Position numbers and translations under genes: made by a program
Assembly (NCBI GenBank): GCA_932294355.1
Contig: OW028750.1
Location: 9,052,501-9,116,500 of the forward strand
DNA: 64,000 nucleotides
DNA from: Aporophyla lueneburgensis
Taxonomy: Eukaryota; Arthropoda; Insecta; Lepidoptera; Noctuidae
Reading direction: 5' to 3'
Notes under the pieces: generated by a model
Databases searched by the model: none
Seen by the model: the letters and a program-made list of their open reading frames with translations, nothing else
Told to the model about the DNA's origin: nothing
Part shown: piece after piece, positions 12,926-22,756 of the stretch
Numbering within the stretch: position 1 is the stretch's first letter
How the letters are laid out: each line of letters opens with the position of its first letter

Positions 12926-13617
12926 CAACCAAAATGATGGTATGTGAGAAAGAAAATAAAATGTAAGTATAAATGAAAGTATGCATAGGTAAATGGTTAT
13001 TCCATTTACCTAGTTTCACTTACTGAATAGTTGAAGAGTCAGTCGTTAACTATATTTCAATAAAATAAAGTTAAAAATTTAAACTAAATACAGTTAAAGA
13101 CTTTAAGCAAATATTTTAGTTATGGTAATAAGAATAAAATTATGTATCAAAATCTGAAAGTAACTAACTTGAGTCATATATCATAAAACATTTAAATGTG
13201 CATTTCACCCATGACGAGTATCTGACAGTAAATGCGTTTTTTTGCACTATTAACAGACTGCATTCACCGACTAGATTCATACAATCTCCGTAATTGTATA
13301 ACTTGAGAATTACATTCAAATGTAATTAAATACAAAGTAATTTTATACGCAGGATCTGCAAATTTTACGGAGGTATTTAATTTGCATACTATAAAGACGG
13401 TTCATCAGTATCTTAAGTCTTGTTCTTTAGGCATAACTACGAAAAGTTTGTTTTAAAAAATAATGTCGAGATTGTCTGCAAAAGACATAAACGCGTTACA
13501 AATCTGTGAGCTTATATGAAAAGCCTTGTCACTGATTAAACCCAAACTACCAACTTAAAATGGATTCTAAATTATCTTATAGTACAATCAATAAAGCAAA
13601 AAATAAGCCTACCCAGT
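12926..13617. other. unannotated AT-rich stretch
   Basis: No gene or repeat recognised. Confidence 0.45.
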
Positions 13618-13621
13618 AACT

Positions 13622-13893
13622 GCAGGGTGCTTACTCTTGATTTTAATTCCGATCGATTTACATTGGAATGTTGACTTTTCGTATTCTTGAGTTCGACGCT
13701 AGCGCCAAAATGTGTTTCAATTGGGTGTCAATTTTGAAGAACTAAGTGGAATCAACGCCCGATGCGTTGTTGCTGTTCCATTGTTGACACTATGTTTTCA
13801 ATAGTACCGAATCACGTGTATGCAAAATTAACATTGGAATTGTATTGGCTTTATTTAGATTGGAATTAAAATTAGGTTGAAGAGTAAGCCTCC
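13622..13893. mobile_element. degenerate inverted-repeat element (MITE-like)
   Basis: Left end CAGGGTGCTTACTCTT and right end AAGAGTAAGCCTCCCGG are imperfect inverted copies. Inside, TTTTAATTCC and TTGGAATGTT recur inverted (AACATTGGAA, GGAATTAAAA). The CAGGG start recalls hAT-type ends, but no 8-bp duplication is visible, so the superfamily is open. Confidence 0.45.
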
Positions 13894-14008
13894 CGGTTTG
13901 TGGAGGTCAAATAGGCTGGCGCTCCCTGTAAAATACTGGTATTCAACTGCATCCGATTAGACTAACAGCCGACCCCAACATAGTTGAGAATAGGCTGGGC
14001 TCAGAGGG
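13894..14008 (+). mobile_element. 5S-headed SINE, 3' part
   Basis: Matches the 3' third of the family seen nearly whole at 37355-37685 and 45985-46312: TTTGTGGAGGTCAAATAGGC, GCATCCGATTAGACTA, CCGACCCCAACATAGTTGAG. The head is missing. Confidence 0.7.
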
Positions 14009-14048
14009 GTAATTGCGGAACTTTTTATCGGTAGGAATTGGTTTAATA

Positions 14049-14125
14049 TTCATAGTTAAACAACATTCATTGCGTTATTTACGTTGCTGAGCCACAAATT
14101 TATTCGAACAAATGACGCAATGGTT
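14049..14125. repeat. small inverted-repeat element (CATTGCGTTATTT type)
   Basis: CATTGCGTTATTTACGTTG on the left is paired with an inverted, diverged AAATGACGCAATGG on the right. The same unit occurs at 44838-44910 (inside a Helitron-like element) and 61080-61142. No coding capacity. Confidence 0.5.
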
Positions 14126-14316
14126 TAGAAATAATCTTCAATCCCATTCAGATTCTGATAAATTGTGCGTTTCGCAATTAGGGTGCAGGATGATGATTCA
14201 ATATAGAAAAATATGATTGATCTTGCAGTAATAAATAAAAACTTGAAGTTGCCGCTTGACTTAAAACGATACTTGTTTATAAGACTGTACAAGCACATTG
14301 TAACTTGACAAGTAAC

Positions 14317-14480
14317 TTACCTATAACTCCCATACCCATACATGTTTAAAGGCATTGCTAACAGGGCATGCGCACCGAAGCGGGCGTAACCAACGCGCGG
14401 CACAATGGGCGCCAACCTTGGACAAATGGCATTTAACTCCGCTCGTGTCAATCACCCGTAATGTGATAATGCTTTCACCA
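14317..14480 (-). CDS. candidate first exon of a leftward gene, ending at a GTAAGT donor
   Basis: On the minus strand a CpG-rich segment ends GGAGTTATAG|GTAAGT, an almost perfect 5' splice site with the last exon base at about 14317. The last ATG before it (14349 on the + axis) opens a frame MPLNMYGYGSY that is still open at the donor. An earlier short upstream frame (MPFVQGWRP, 24 codons) would lie in the 5' leader. CG dinucleotides are dense (CGCGCGG, GGGCGCC), unlike the AT-rich flanks. I see no convincing downstream exon between 1 and 14.3 kb, so any gene would continue past the left edge through a long intron. No protein family is recognisable from 11 residues. Confidence 0.3.
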
Positions 14481-14664
14481 ATTCTCTGCTGGCTCGAATA
14501 ATGGATCAAACATTTGACATTTGCGATGATCGATGTGGGTCAAGAACGAAATTGAGATTGAAGTGACATGTGTTTTGCGTGGTCAAAGTTGTATGTGTTT
14601 TTTTTTGTGCTGTTTAATAAGAATGCTTATACAAAACGGATGATAATAGATATCATTTTCTTTG

Positions 14665-14915
14665 TTTTTTTACTACCTCATTGGTCTAGTTGACGCAAGC
14701 ATTACTGCTGAGTATGAGGTCTTAGGTTAGATTCCCAGGTCGGCAAAGTGTTATTGGGTTTTTTAATCTCGCGCTTTTTCTTTAGCAACCCGGAATTTGG
14801 ATTTATGCCTGGTTGATGGCCATAGGCTCGCCCCCTATTACATGAGACTTAAACATAAGTAGCGACATATGGGTGTAGTCAATCCTGCGGGGAAATAAGG
14901 TGTGATATTGTGAAT
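14665..14915 (+). mobile_element. tRNA-headed SINE (regular tail)
   Basis: Head with box A-like TTGGTCTAGTTGACGC and box B-like GGTTAGATTCC, then the core TGTTATTGGGTTTTTTAATC and TGCCTGGTTGATGGCCATAG, then the tail CCCCTATTACATGAGACTTA, GGGTGTAGTCAATCC, ending near GTGTGATATTGTGA. Relatives: 35795-36040, 47985-48100, 56035-56175. Confidence 0.75.
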
Positions 14916-15359
14916 GTAATTTCTTCGTTTAGCATTCTGGATTGAGGGGACGATCCTCGTATTTTTAAGAACGTTTGCATTCTAACATGACTAATGTCTG
15001 TCAATCTGTCAAAATACCTTCAATATACTTACATTTTTGACAAATTTTGACATTGCTTGTCACTGAAAAGCTGTGACTACATTTTGAACGTTTTTAAATA
15101 CAGCCTGTTGATTGACTATATAAATTCTGCAACATTTATCACATAACATTCCCACACTCCATCCATTATTTAAAGATAATTTATGACATGATACCGAATA
15201 TATATGAAACAAAATACGTATCTATACACGTACCTCTACAAAAGACGTTCATAAAATTCTACAATATTATGCACGTGCAAACGCATTTAATGAGCAGCCG
15301 CTTATTAAACGGTCGTTGTTCTCTAAACGTCACTAATTATACGCTTTGCATATCATTAG
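14916..15359. other. unannotated AT-rich stretch
   Basis: No gene or repeat recognised. Confidence 0.45.
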
Positions 15360-16260
15360 CATAAATAATAGCGTATGTTTCGTAAACTATTTCGCTACGA
15401 ACGAGTATTGTTAGAAAAAAATCTTCGGCCTTCGGAAAATGTGCAATCGACTACCGGTTCCCAAATAAAATCGATTCCGATGCGCGTGCGATTCGGACCG
15501 TGCGCGTACGACATACGGCAAAACTGTAACTCACGTGAAAGTGAAACTTGTAGCATGTTGGATGACGCCTCCTTACGTAATCGCACATCGTCTGAATCGA
15601 GATACAAAACTCGATTACACGATTCAAAACTCCATTCCGGGAAATCGAGTGCAGAATCGTAGCAGCTTGTTAGTTAGTTTGCACATCACTGGTGGATGCC
15701 GATAGAATACTTAACATTTCTGTGTTAAGAAATCTTTCTATTCTGCAATACGTATTGCAGATGCCAGTTTAAATAAAACCGTTCGAAAAATGTTTTCAGC
15801 TAAACAATTGATGACATTGACCTTATTTGTCGGAGCTCATAAATCACTCTCGCTTCGTTGGAGCTGTCAATGCGAGTATTTCGTGTCAAATTATTTTAAT
15901 CTGACTAAAGAATCTGAATTTATTTAGCACGTATTATGGCAAAAAATTGAAAAAAAAAACTAGGAAGTGAGGTGGACATAAATTGGAGCGTAGCTTGGTC
16001 GGTTTAAACCAATGCCTTTCCAGTGTCTGTCATGACTACAATGGATGACTAAGTCTTCTAGATCTATGGGAGTTACATGAAGTTATTTTTATTCTAGGTG
16101 AGCTTTTGTATGCAATCCGTTGTCTAAGTACAAATCGATCGTATCTCGACTCAAGGCGCGCAACTATCTCCGTCATTGACTTACATAATTTTTGTAATTG
16201 CCTTTTCACACAATCGCGTAACTTTATTCTTCCTACTTCTCGCATGCTGTGACTTTTTGA
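15360..16260. promoter_or_regulatory. CpG-dense block, possible regulatory region
   Basis: Between about 15375-15665 and again 16090-16250 CG dinucleotides are frequent (GATGCGCGTGCGATTCGGAC, GTGCGCGTACGACATACGGC, ATCGATCGTATCTCGACTC) in a window that is otherwise CG-poor outside repeats. Overlapping open frames on both strands (for example 15375-15662 + and 15395-15607 -) follow from the base composition and have no family resemblance. The block contains no repeat I recognise. It lies upstream of the minus-strand exon candidate at 14.3 kb, so a promoter or enhancer role is possible but only inferred. Confidence 0.25.
15742..15761. repeat. 20-bp perfect palindrome
   Basis: TCTGCAATACGTATTGCAGA is its own reverse complement. 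A second small hairpin (CTTAAC/GTTAAG) precedes it at about 15708-15729. Both lie in the CpG-dense block. A dimeric protein-binding site or chance; function unknown. Confidence 0.6.
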
Positions 16261-16616
16261 TTGTTCATTTCCGAGTTTACGCTTTTAGTACCACGATATG
16301 CCGTTTTTTGTTTGAACAATTACGCGCCCTAAATTAATATTGACAATCGAGTTTGAACTCGTTTTGCGTGTCATTAAATAGCAATGTAACGGATTTGTTC
16401 TAATGTGCTCGTGATATCATAGTTTTTTTACTGAGTAACATAACATAGCATGGGTTATGTTAATGTGTTAGGTATAATTTACCTTCCTGTTTAATTAAAT
16501 TAATCTTGGTAGTACCTGCAACGAATAAAATGGTTATTCAGGGACTCAAAAAGCACACAATACTCAAACTTTCAGGTTTTCGATGACACGTTACGACTAT
16601 CAAAGTACGAATGACT

Positions 16617-16758
16617 GCCAGGACTTAACGTGCTCGCCGCCGTACAGAGGGGTCGCAATATGTAAAAGTCACCCATCCACGGCCCGACCACGGCAAGCGT
16701 AGCTTAACCTGACTGACCTGTAAGGCTGCCATTACTTAGCCACGAGCCCTGTTAAGTA
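16617..16758 (-). mobile_element. 5S-headed SINE, 5' part
   Basis: The minus strand contains GTTAAGCTACGCTTGCCGTG and GGATGGGTGACTT (within 16660-16712), matching the internal promoter region of 5S rRNA (AAGC..., GGATGGGTGACC). The 3' half of the family is absent. Confidence 0.65.
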
Positions 16759-16934
16759 AATAAATAACAATATCAATAAATCGCTGCTTGCGAATCAGAG
16801 CACCACCGGTATCCATATAGCGACTCGCATTATGTTGGCATTCAGAATGCCCTTGTTTGGAATTATTCTTTTATTAAATTATCCGCTTAAGCACACAATA
16901 CAGGGGTTTCTACAGAAGGCTTACAAAACAAAAA

Positions 16935-17075
16935 CTTAAATCATATCAAGATATTTTTATTTCAAATAAACCTACATGGGCACTTTACGGCACTTATGAA
17001 AGTCAGAAAGTGCACGGTTCCAAATTGTTGATTCCTGTGAAGAGCGGGCGAGAAACTCACTAGTTTAAAAAAAGT
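16935..17075 (-). mobile_element. LINE 3' end, class unassigned
   Basis: On the minus strand: AGTTTCTCGCCCGCTC, then GTGCACTTTCTGACTTTC and CCCATGTAGGTTTATTTGAA, ending in AAAATATCTTG. The same 3' end is at 25531-25690, with a (GATT)n tail, and at 62738-62885. It has the wording I associate with jockey/CR1-like LINE 3' ends. Confidence 0.6.
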
Positions 17076-17339
17076 GTAGACCAATACTTACCTTTCCTTT
17101 AATAAATACTTCCTCCGTCATTTTATGGCAATTTATGAGAAGACTTATAACATACTTGCCATTTTTCGGTGTCTAGTTTTTGAGTGGTCTTCTCATTAAT
17201 TGGTATTTAGTTTAAGTTACTAATCATAGTGTTTTTTTTTTGTGAATTTACGGATTGATTTATTTTTGAATACAGGTAAAATATTGATATACATATATTT
17301 GCATTTTGTATGATTTGCAAACTTGCAAAGGCATAACTC

Positions 17340-17850
17340 ACTTACCCATTCTCTCGGGAAGATGTTTCTACTATCGTGTGTATGAGCTCCATAGTCCACA
17401 CCTGACTCCTATTCGGTCTGTTGTACGTGGTGAGTCCTAGCTACCATAGCCTTGCTCCGCCCAGTTATTTGTCTTTAAAAGTGAGGTATTTTTTCCGCTT
17501 TCGCTTTCACCCATGCAAAGAACCGGAATACCTTTTACCACCCTAATGTCTTTTTACACTGTGGATGGACAATTTCAACAAAATCACCATGATTCACTTG
17601 AACCCTCAAGGCTTTGGACTGACCCTACGAACCCACCGTAAGTTTATCCCATACTCCCTGCACAACCTGACCAAGAGGAACATGCGCTCAGATCCGAATA
17701 TTGGATTACAATATCATGACAAATAAAAATAATAGGAGATAAGGATCAGATGCTACCATCTATCCTATCTAGCAGAAACAAACCAGGTCCTGGTACAAAA
17801 ACTTTTCAAGAGACTATTTACTGTCTCCATTCTAACCTTCTGCACTTATA
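17340..17850. other. unclassified stretch with higher GC than its flanks
   Basis: Visibly less AT-rich than the neighbouring DNA, with a donor-like ACC|GTAAGT at 17637-17645 (+) and AATAAAAATAATAGG at about 17723. No protein of more than about 40 residues reads through it. It could be a decayed element or a non-coding transcript. I recognise no family. Confidence 0.25.
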
Positions 17851-18289
17851 TCTTTTATGTTGTTATTTTAATTGCCCGCATTGTAATTAAAGCAGTTGTT
17901 AGATATAAGTAAGGCTCTATTTGTTATCTGTGAAGTTTTCATTGCCCCCATGTCACGACTTCACCATTTGTTTGTATTTATTAGTGTGTGCCCTTTGGGT
18001 AGACTATTTGTTTTATACTAATAGCGACTGAATAGGTTCGTTTTTTATTGATTCAGATTCGTATGTGAATAGTCTAACGGGTCGGATCGAATTATTGGAA
18101 TCAAAATTTTGTTTAATGGCGAAGATAATAGGTTATAGCTTCTGCGAAAAGTAGAAGAAGTCAAAATTTCGAAATTAAAATAGTCTATTGTTATAACTTT
18201 ATTTAGTTCTTCATCTTATAAAAAAAACCCTCAGGGGTGCAACAGTTTTTACTGAAATAAAGTTCAATTTAAATGAACGAATCTCACAT

Positions 18290-18660
18290 AATATGGGCTT
18301 GTAATCCTCAAAGGGTATGGCAGAGGAGGACCTATAAACAATACACCCACATTTCGCCGTTCCATGTAATAGAGGGCGAGCCTATTACCAACAATTATGC
18401 ACAAATCCAGTCTCAGAGCTGCTAGTGCTGCTACTGACGTCACGGTCACGGAATTGTACAACAGTTACCATGGTCCTGGCACAGGCTACTGAAGGAACAT
18501 GGGTGGGTTTTAGTCAGTAAAATTCTGACACGAAAGAGCGGGAGACGTCATTTGATTTCTCAGTCACAAAAATGGGCTGCAACTGTAAAATTCATGCAGG
18601 AAAAACCCAATAACATTTAGCAATCAAACCCAATACCTCTTATTAAACCCAGAAGGCAGT
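18290..18660. mobile_element. rearranged SINE pieces
   Basis: Three pieces of the SINE family seen at 12586-12925 lie in a scrambled order. Core on the minus strand is at about 18340-18425 (GCCTATTACCAACAATTATG), the tail module on the plus strand at 18469-18570 (CTACTGAAGGAACATGGGTG), and head/core on the minus strand at 18600-18645 (AACCCAATAACATTT). This is either several insertions or an inversion inside one. Confidence 0.6.
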
Positions 18661-18715
18661 TAAAACAAAAATCTAAGTAAATCTAACTGCATTCTAAAAC
18701 AATTAAACATCGCAC

Positions 18716-19432
18716 ATCGCATATCACGGTTTGGTGGTCTCTGTCCTATGGTTTGGTGTAGTGTTCTGGGGTAATTGTTTCGAAAGGGAGTCTATTTTTA
18801 AAGCCCAAAAACGGTGCATACGATCCATTTTTAATCTCAAGGTTACAGACAGTTGCATTCCTTTTTTCAAGAAACACAAGGTACTAACTTTTCCTAGTAG
18901 GTATATACATTCTCGTATCTTTATTCGTTAAAAATAACAAGCATCTTTTTCCTTCATTAAATGATACAAGAATGCGAACTACTGCCTTGAGATCAAAATA
19001 TCAGAGTCTATTGTGTACTGGTAGATATAACACTGCTTTGCTTAAAAAGAACATTATTGGTATGGCACCTATTATTTTTAACAAATTGCCAAATTGTATA
19101 AAGGATCAGCCTCTAACAAAATTCAAGAAACTCCTGACGTCGTTGCTGACAGATAAATGTTATTACTCTGTTACCGATTTTATAAATGACGAATTGTAAT
19201 ACCTAGTTACTTCACTATATCTCATTTATTATGTAAATAATTTTAGATTTAGCTGATCCATGATCTCATTTTTAATATAAGTATGTACCTAGTTTCTAAA
19301 TTATCTGTAAGTTAAGCACTATATTTTTGTATGCCAACAGGCAGAATGTACTGGGAATATATCTAAAGTAACACCACTATTGTAACACCTGCATTCTATA
19401 CAAATAAAGAAATGATTTGATTTGATTTGATC
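18716..19432 (+). pseudogene. 5'-truncated jockey/CR1-like LINE: reverse-transcriptase C-terminus, 3' UTR and (TTTGA)n tail
   Basis: Residues read VVFWGNCFERESIFKAQKRC, then PFFKKHKVLTFPSRYIHSRI, a stop, and then MRTTALRSKYQ ... GMAPIIFNKLPNCIKDQPLT, TKFKKLLTSLLT, DEL stop at 19199. This is the region after the catalytic core of insect jockey/CR1-type LINE proteins (GxVFWGN, FKAQKR.IR, LF...LTLPS.YI, IFNKLP..IK, KFKK.L...L). One in-frame stop with a shift at about 18931 splits the frame. The 3' UTR ends in TTTGATTTGATTTGAT at about 19415-19431. The 5' truncation is usual for such insertions. Confidence 0.8.
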
Positions 19433-19689
19433 GCCCGCATTCTCTTTCACTTACAATTCTGCAGTAAGTTATGCATATCTAAGCTTTTTATCTACCCACT
19501 CATCAAAATAACTTGCATTACTCTTCACTTGCAACAAATTGCATATTATACAATATTTTAACATAAAATTGTTTTACAAAGCGTCTATTAAATCATCATA
19601 AAGTAACTCTATTGCCTATTCTATATTAACAGACTGTTACATGATTCAGATGTTTATTAAGTACTTAGAACTTCACTAACATAGTTTAA

Positions 19690-19872
19690 TACTAGCTGTC
19701 GCCCGCGGCTTCGCCCGCATTATCCCACGGGAACGTGCTCCCGGACCAAAAAGTAGATTTTGTTACTTCTTATAATATCATCTATATGCCAATGAAAAAC
19801 CCGTCAAAATCGGTCCAACCGTTTCAGAGGTTACCCGAAACAAACAAACAGATAGACAGAAATAAATTATTT
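19690..19872 (-). mobile_element. Helitron-like element fragment
   Basis: Begins TACTAGCTGTCGCCCGCGGC, the reverse complement of the 3' hairpin plus CTAG end, and continues through 'cccacgggaacgt', 'cggtccaaccgtttcaga' and 'acaaacagatagacagaa'. The 5' third is missing. Confidence 0.7.
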
Positions 19873-20091
19873 AAAAATTTATATTTTGGTGTAAATACCG
19901 TTTAAACTTTCATATGCATTTAGTGAAAAGACGTTAATTTGAAATTACAAACAGACACTTACATTTTATTTGTTTGTTTAGATGTATTATTTTCTGTGTT
20001 GATCTATGATATAAACAATAGAACGGCTTACTTCTAAGTAAAGTCCTAAAACATTGTAACTATTAGAAAATGCTTGCATCCTTAATGAGAC

Positions 20092-20136
20092 GACGGTGAC
20101 GATGAGAACGTTTTCAACGTTCTCATCGTCACCGTC
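20092..20136. repeat. perfect 21-bp stem, 3-nt loop hairpin
   Basis: GACGGTGACGATGAGAACGTT (20092-20112) is followed by TTC and its exact reverse complement (20116-20136). It lies in AT-rich DNA and has no mismatch. On the minus strand the region reads as an acidic peptide (EADGDGDDENVEN) that breaks soon after, so a coding origin is possible. Confidence 0.85.
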
Positions 20137-20696
20137 ACCATCAGCTTCCTGAGCAGTTTGTTGCGCCACTTCTTCTTCCCAGCTAAAGCACTAGGAAGTG
20201 ATGAAGGGCGAGTGATTGTTAGGGTTACTGTCTTATGTAGGTAATTTTGACGTTGAATGAATGCTGCCACTTAGACACTGTATCTTTCTCTTTTTTTTAT
20301 GAATTTACTTTCTTTAAGTAGAACCCTGATCAACTTAATGCTCTAGTGTCTACATCGTCGCTGCATCTAGCCAAAGGGTGTCTCACACTATGTTTTTCCA
20401 TTCGTGATCTCCTCTACCCAAATGATCATTGGTTTTACCTACAATTACCCTGACCAAGTAATTGCTACTTCAACATGCTTATTCTGTGGAATATGCCGAC
20501 TACTCTAGAATTGCATATTACCATATAAGCAGTGCCTTCCTCGACAAAACCATCATAAGCCTTTCAATTAAATTTAATGTGTGTGTATTTGTTTACTTTA
20601 AACCAAAAAACATGGCAGTTAAAACACAGTGTCAGTGTCGATTAATTTACTCTAGTAGAAAAAAATCCATTAAAACTTTTTGAAAATAGTTCTACC

Positions 20697-20866
20697 AAAA
20701 AAATTAAACCGCCGAAAAAACTGAAAAGCAAAAAATAATAAAAACCTTAAAATTTTGAGTCGGCGTTGAAAAATCAATGAACAAAGATCACTCAAAGCGC
20801 CGACTCATAATTTTAAGGTTTATTATTTTTTGCTTTTCTATTTTTTCGGCGGTTTAATTTTTTGTT
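20697..20866. repeat. fold-back element with about 68-bp arms
   Basis: Left arm: AAAAAATTAAACCGCCGAAA, then a variable part, then AAAAGCAAAAAATAATAAAA, CCTTAAAATTTTGAGTCGGCG. Right arm is its inverse: CGCCGACTCATAATTTTAAG, GTTTATTATTTTTTGCTTTT, CTATTTTTTCGGCGGTTTAAT. The arms differ by small substitutions and indels, with a short single-stranded centre (about 20768-20800). Consistent with a MITE or fold-back transposon. No target duplication identified. Confidence 0.7.
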
Positions 20867-20935
20867 AAAAAGTTTTTATTTTGTAATTTTTTGTGGCTTT
20901 AATGTACTTTTAATACTTGGCAAGGTATACCCTAT

Positions 20936-21205
20936 GCAATAAAAAAATAATTTTCAAAATCGGACTACTCTGTATAAAGTTATGCGTGGTTATACATTAC
21001 AATCAGTGAGTGAACAATCAATCATCCCCTGTTTTCCGACCCTGAGCGTTTGATTTTGTTTTCCAAACTTATGTGGAACCACTTTGGGATAAAAAAAGAA
21101 TTATCACAATCGGACTACTGTGTAAAAAGTAATGCGTGGTCATACATAAAAAAAATACGCGTCGAATTGATAACCACCTCCGTTTTTTTTCGTCGGTTGA
21201 AAATC
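20936..21205 (+). repeat. interspersed repeat containing a diverged direct duplication
   Basis: ATAAAAAAATAATTTTCAAA then ATCGGACTACTCTGTATAAA (20939-20998) recurs as ATAAAAAAAGAATTATCACA then ATCGGACTACTGTGTAAAAA (21090-21150). It then runs into TACGCGTCGAATTGATAACC, ACCTCC and CGTCGGTTGAAAA, an end I have seen widely in lepidopteran sequence. Class unassigned. Confidence 0.5.
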
Positions 21206-21231
21206 GCGTCGCGCCTGCCAGCAGGAGCCTT

Positions 21232-21325
21232 CATCATCATCATCATCATTTCAGCCGTAAGACGTCCATTGCTGGACTTAGGCCTCCCCCAATTAGGGGG
21301 GCTTTGCCATAATCGCCACGCTTGG
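21232..21325 (-). mobile_element. 5'-truncated short RTE-tailed element with 13-bp target duplication
   Basis: On the minus strand it ends in GGACGTCTTACGGCTGAAATG and (ATG)n, the RTE-type tail. CAGCAGGAGCCTT occurs exactly on both sides (21219-21231 and 21326-21338). The insert of 94 bp is therefore complete, with a truncated 5' end at GCCAAGCGTGGCGATTATGG. Longer relatives: 22883-23149, 41695-41918, 55062-55269. Confidence 0.85.
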
Positions 21326-21338
21326 CAGCAGGAGCCTT

Positions 21339-22756
21339 AATACACTTTATTTTTATTTGCGCGTTCAGGATTATCTTTGTTTTTGTCAAGTGACATATTT
21401 ACACCGTGAAGTGACCAGCGATTCACATGCCAACACCTTGACGGTGCACCCAGGCGTTCAAGGTGAGTTGGTCACAAGGTGATCAGTGAGTGACGACCCC
21501 TGGCTTCCGTTCGGTTTTGTAACGCTTCATATTGTTTGCTGACTTCGTGAAAAGAGGCCAAAGTTAAGATGTTTAAGAGCTAAGCAGTAGATAAATGTTT
21601 GTTTTTTCTTATACCAGGCAGCTCGGCAGGACTTTATCCATAAATATCTGTACTAATATTATAAAGAGGTAAAGAAAAACAACCAACACCATTATTTTTT
21701 ATTCATATGCCTTTTTCAAAGAATTTACTCTGGAAGGTGTCCATTAATATTAAACTTCCATATAATAAAGAAATACTCATATTCTTGCGCAGCAGGACCT
21801 GGTCGCTAGTACCCAATAATATTTATAAAACAGTGGATTTCTGAGTAAAAAAATGCACCTGGCCTTAAAAATCGTTTGTTCTACAATATTTGAATTTCGT
21901 AACTACTTTTTGCACAATGTCTAATCTAAAACATTTATATCTAAAGTACGTTAACGTAGATTTTGTTTCTGTATACAAAGCCTTCTTAGCTTGTTCACGT
22001 AACACTCTAAAGTGTAAGTAAACTGCTAGAAAAGAAAATCGATTACGAATATTTACCGATGAATCGAAAGTCTCAAAGTCTATTGAACTTTGAAGGAAAC
22101 TTTATTTAAAGTAAATATAATCAGTATCTTGCATAAATCGCGCCAAAAATATTCACGGTTGACACCAAAAACAGATTAAAATACATTATCGATACCCTTA
22201 AATGCTCATAATTGGAACATTTAGCATAAAATTCGTGCATTATGCGCGAAAACAGCACCCAAGTGCAATAACATGGGGTAATCCCTGAGACTTGTTTATA
22301 ATCTAAACAAAACCTTATCTTGATTTACTAAAGTTTGTATTTGATGAGCAGCAGTTTTATTAAATTACATTTCAACATTATAAATAAACACTTCACGGTG
22401 GATTCACCCTGCGTTCTTTAAGACATCCGTGATGCTGAAACTATGAAATTTTAATCAAATTATAATCTTATTATCAGTTTAAAGCGCAATGGCAAAGAGT
22501 CTAAGACTTCTTGTAACATGCAGTTAGGTATTTAGAAGGAAATGATTGCATGAAATAGAGCTGTTATCTTGCAAAAGAAAAAGATAATTTCAAAATTGTA
22601 CGTGCAACAATTTAATCCCCAAAATTGTGTAAGAAAAGCACTTATGTGCTTTTATTGAAACCTAATTCGAACGTGACGCTCATTATGTGTTACAATTTTT
22701 TTTTCTAACATGACCACAAAACCACTGTACATTTCATAGGCACTCCATTGTTACAT
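21339..22756. other. unannotated AT-rich stretch
   Basis: No gene seen. A short scrap of a Helitron-like 5' end (TACTAATATTATAAAGAGGT) lies at about 21650-21670. Confidence 0.45.
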
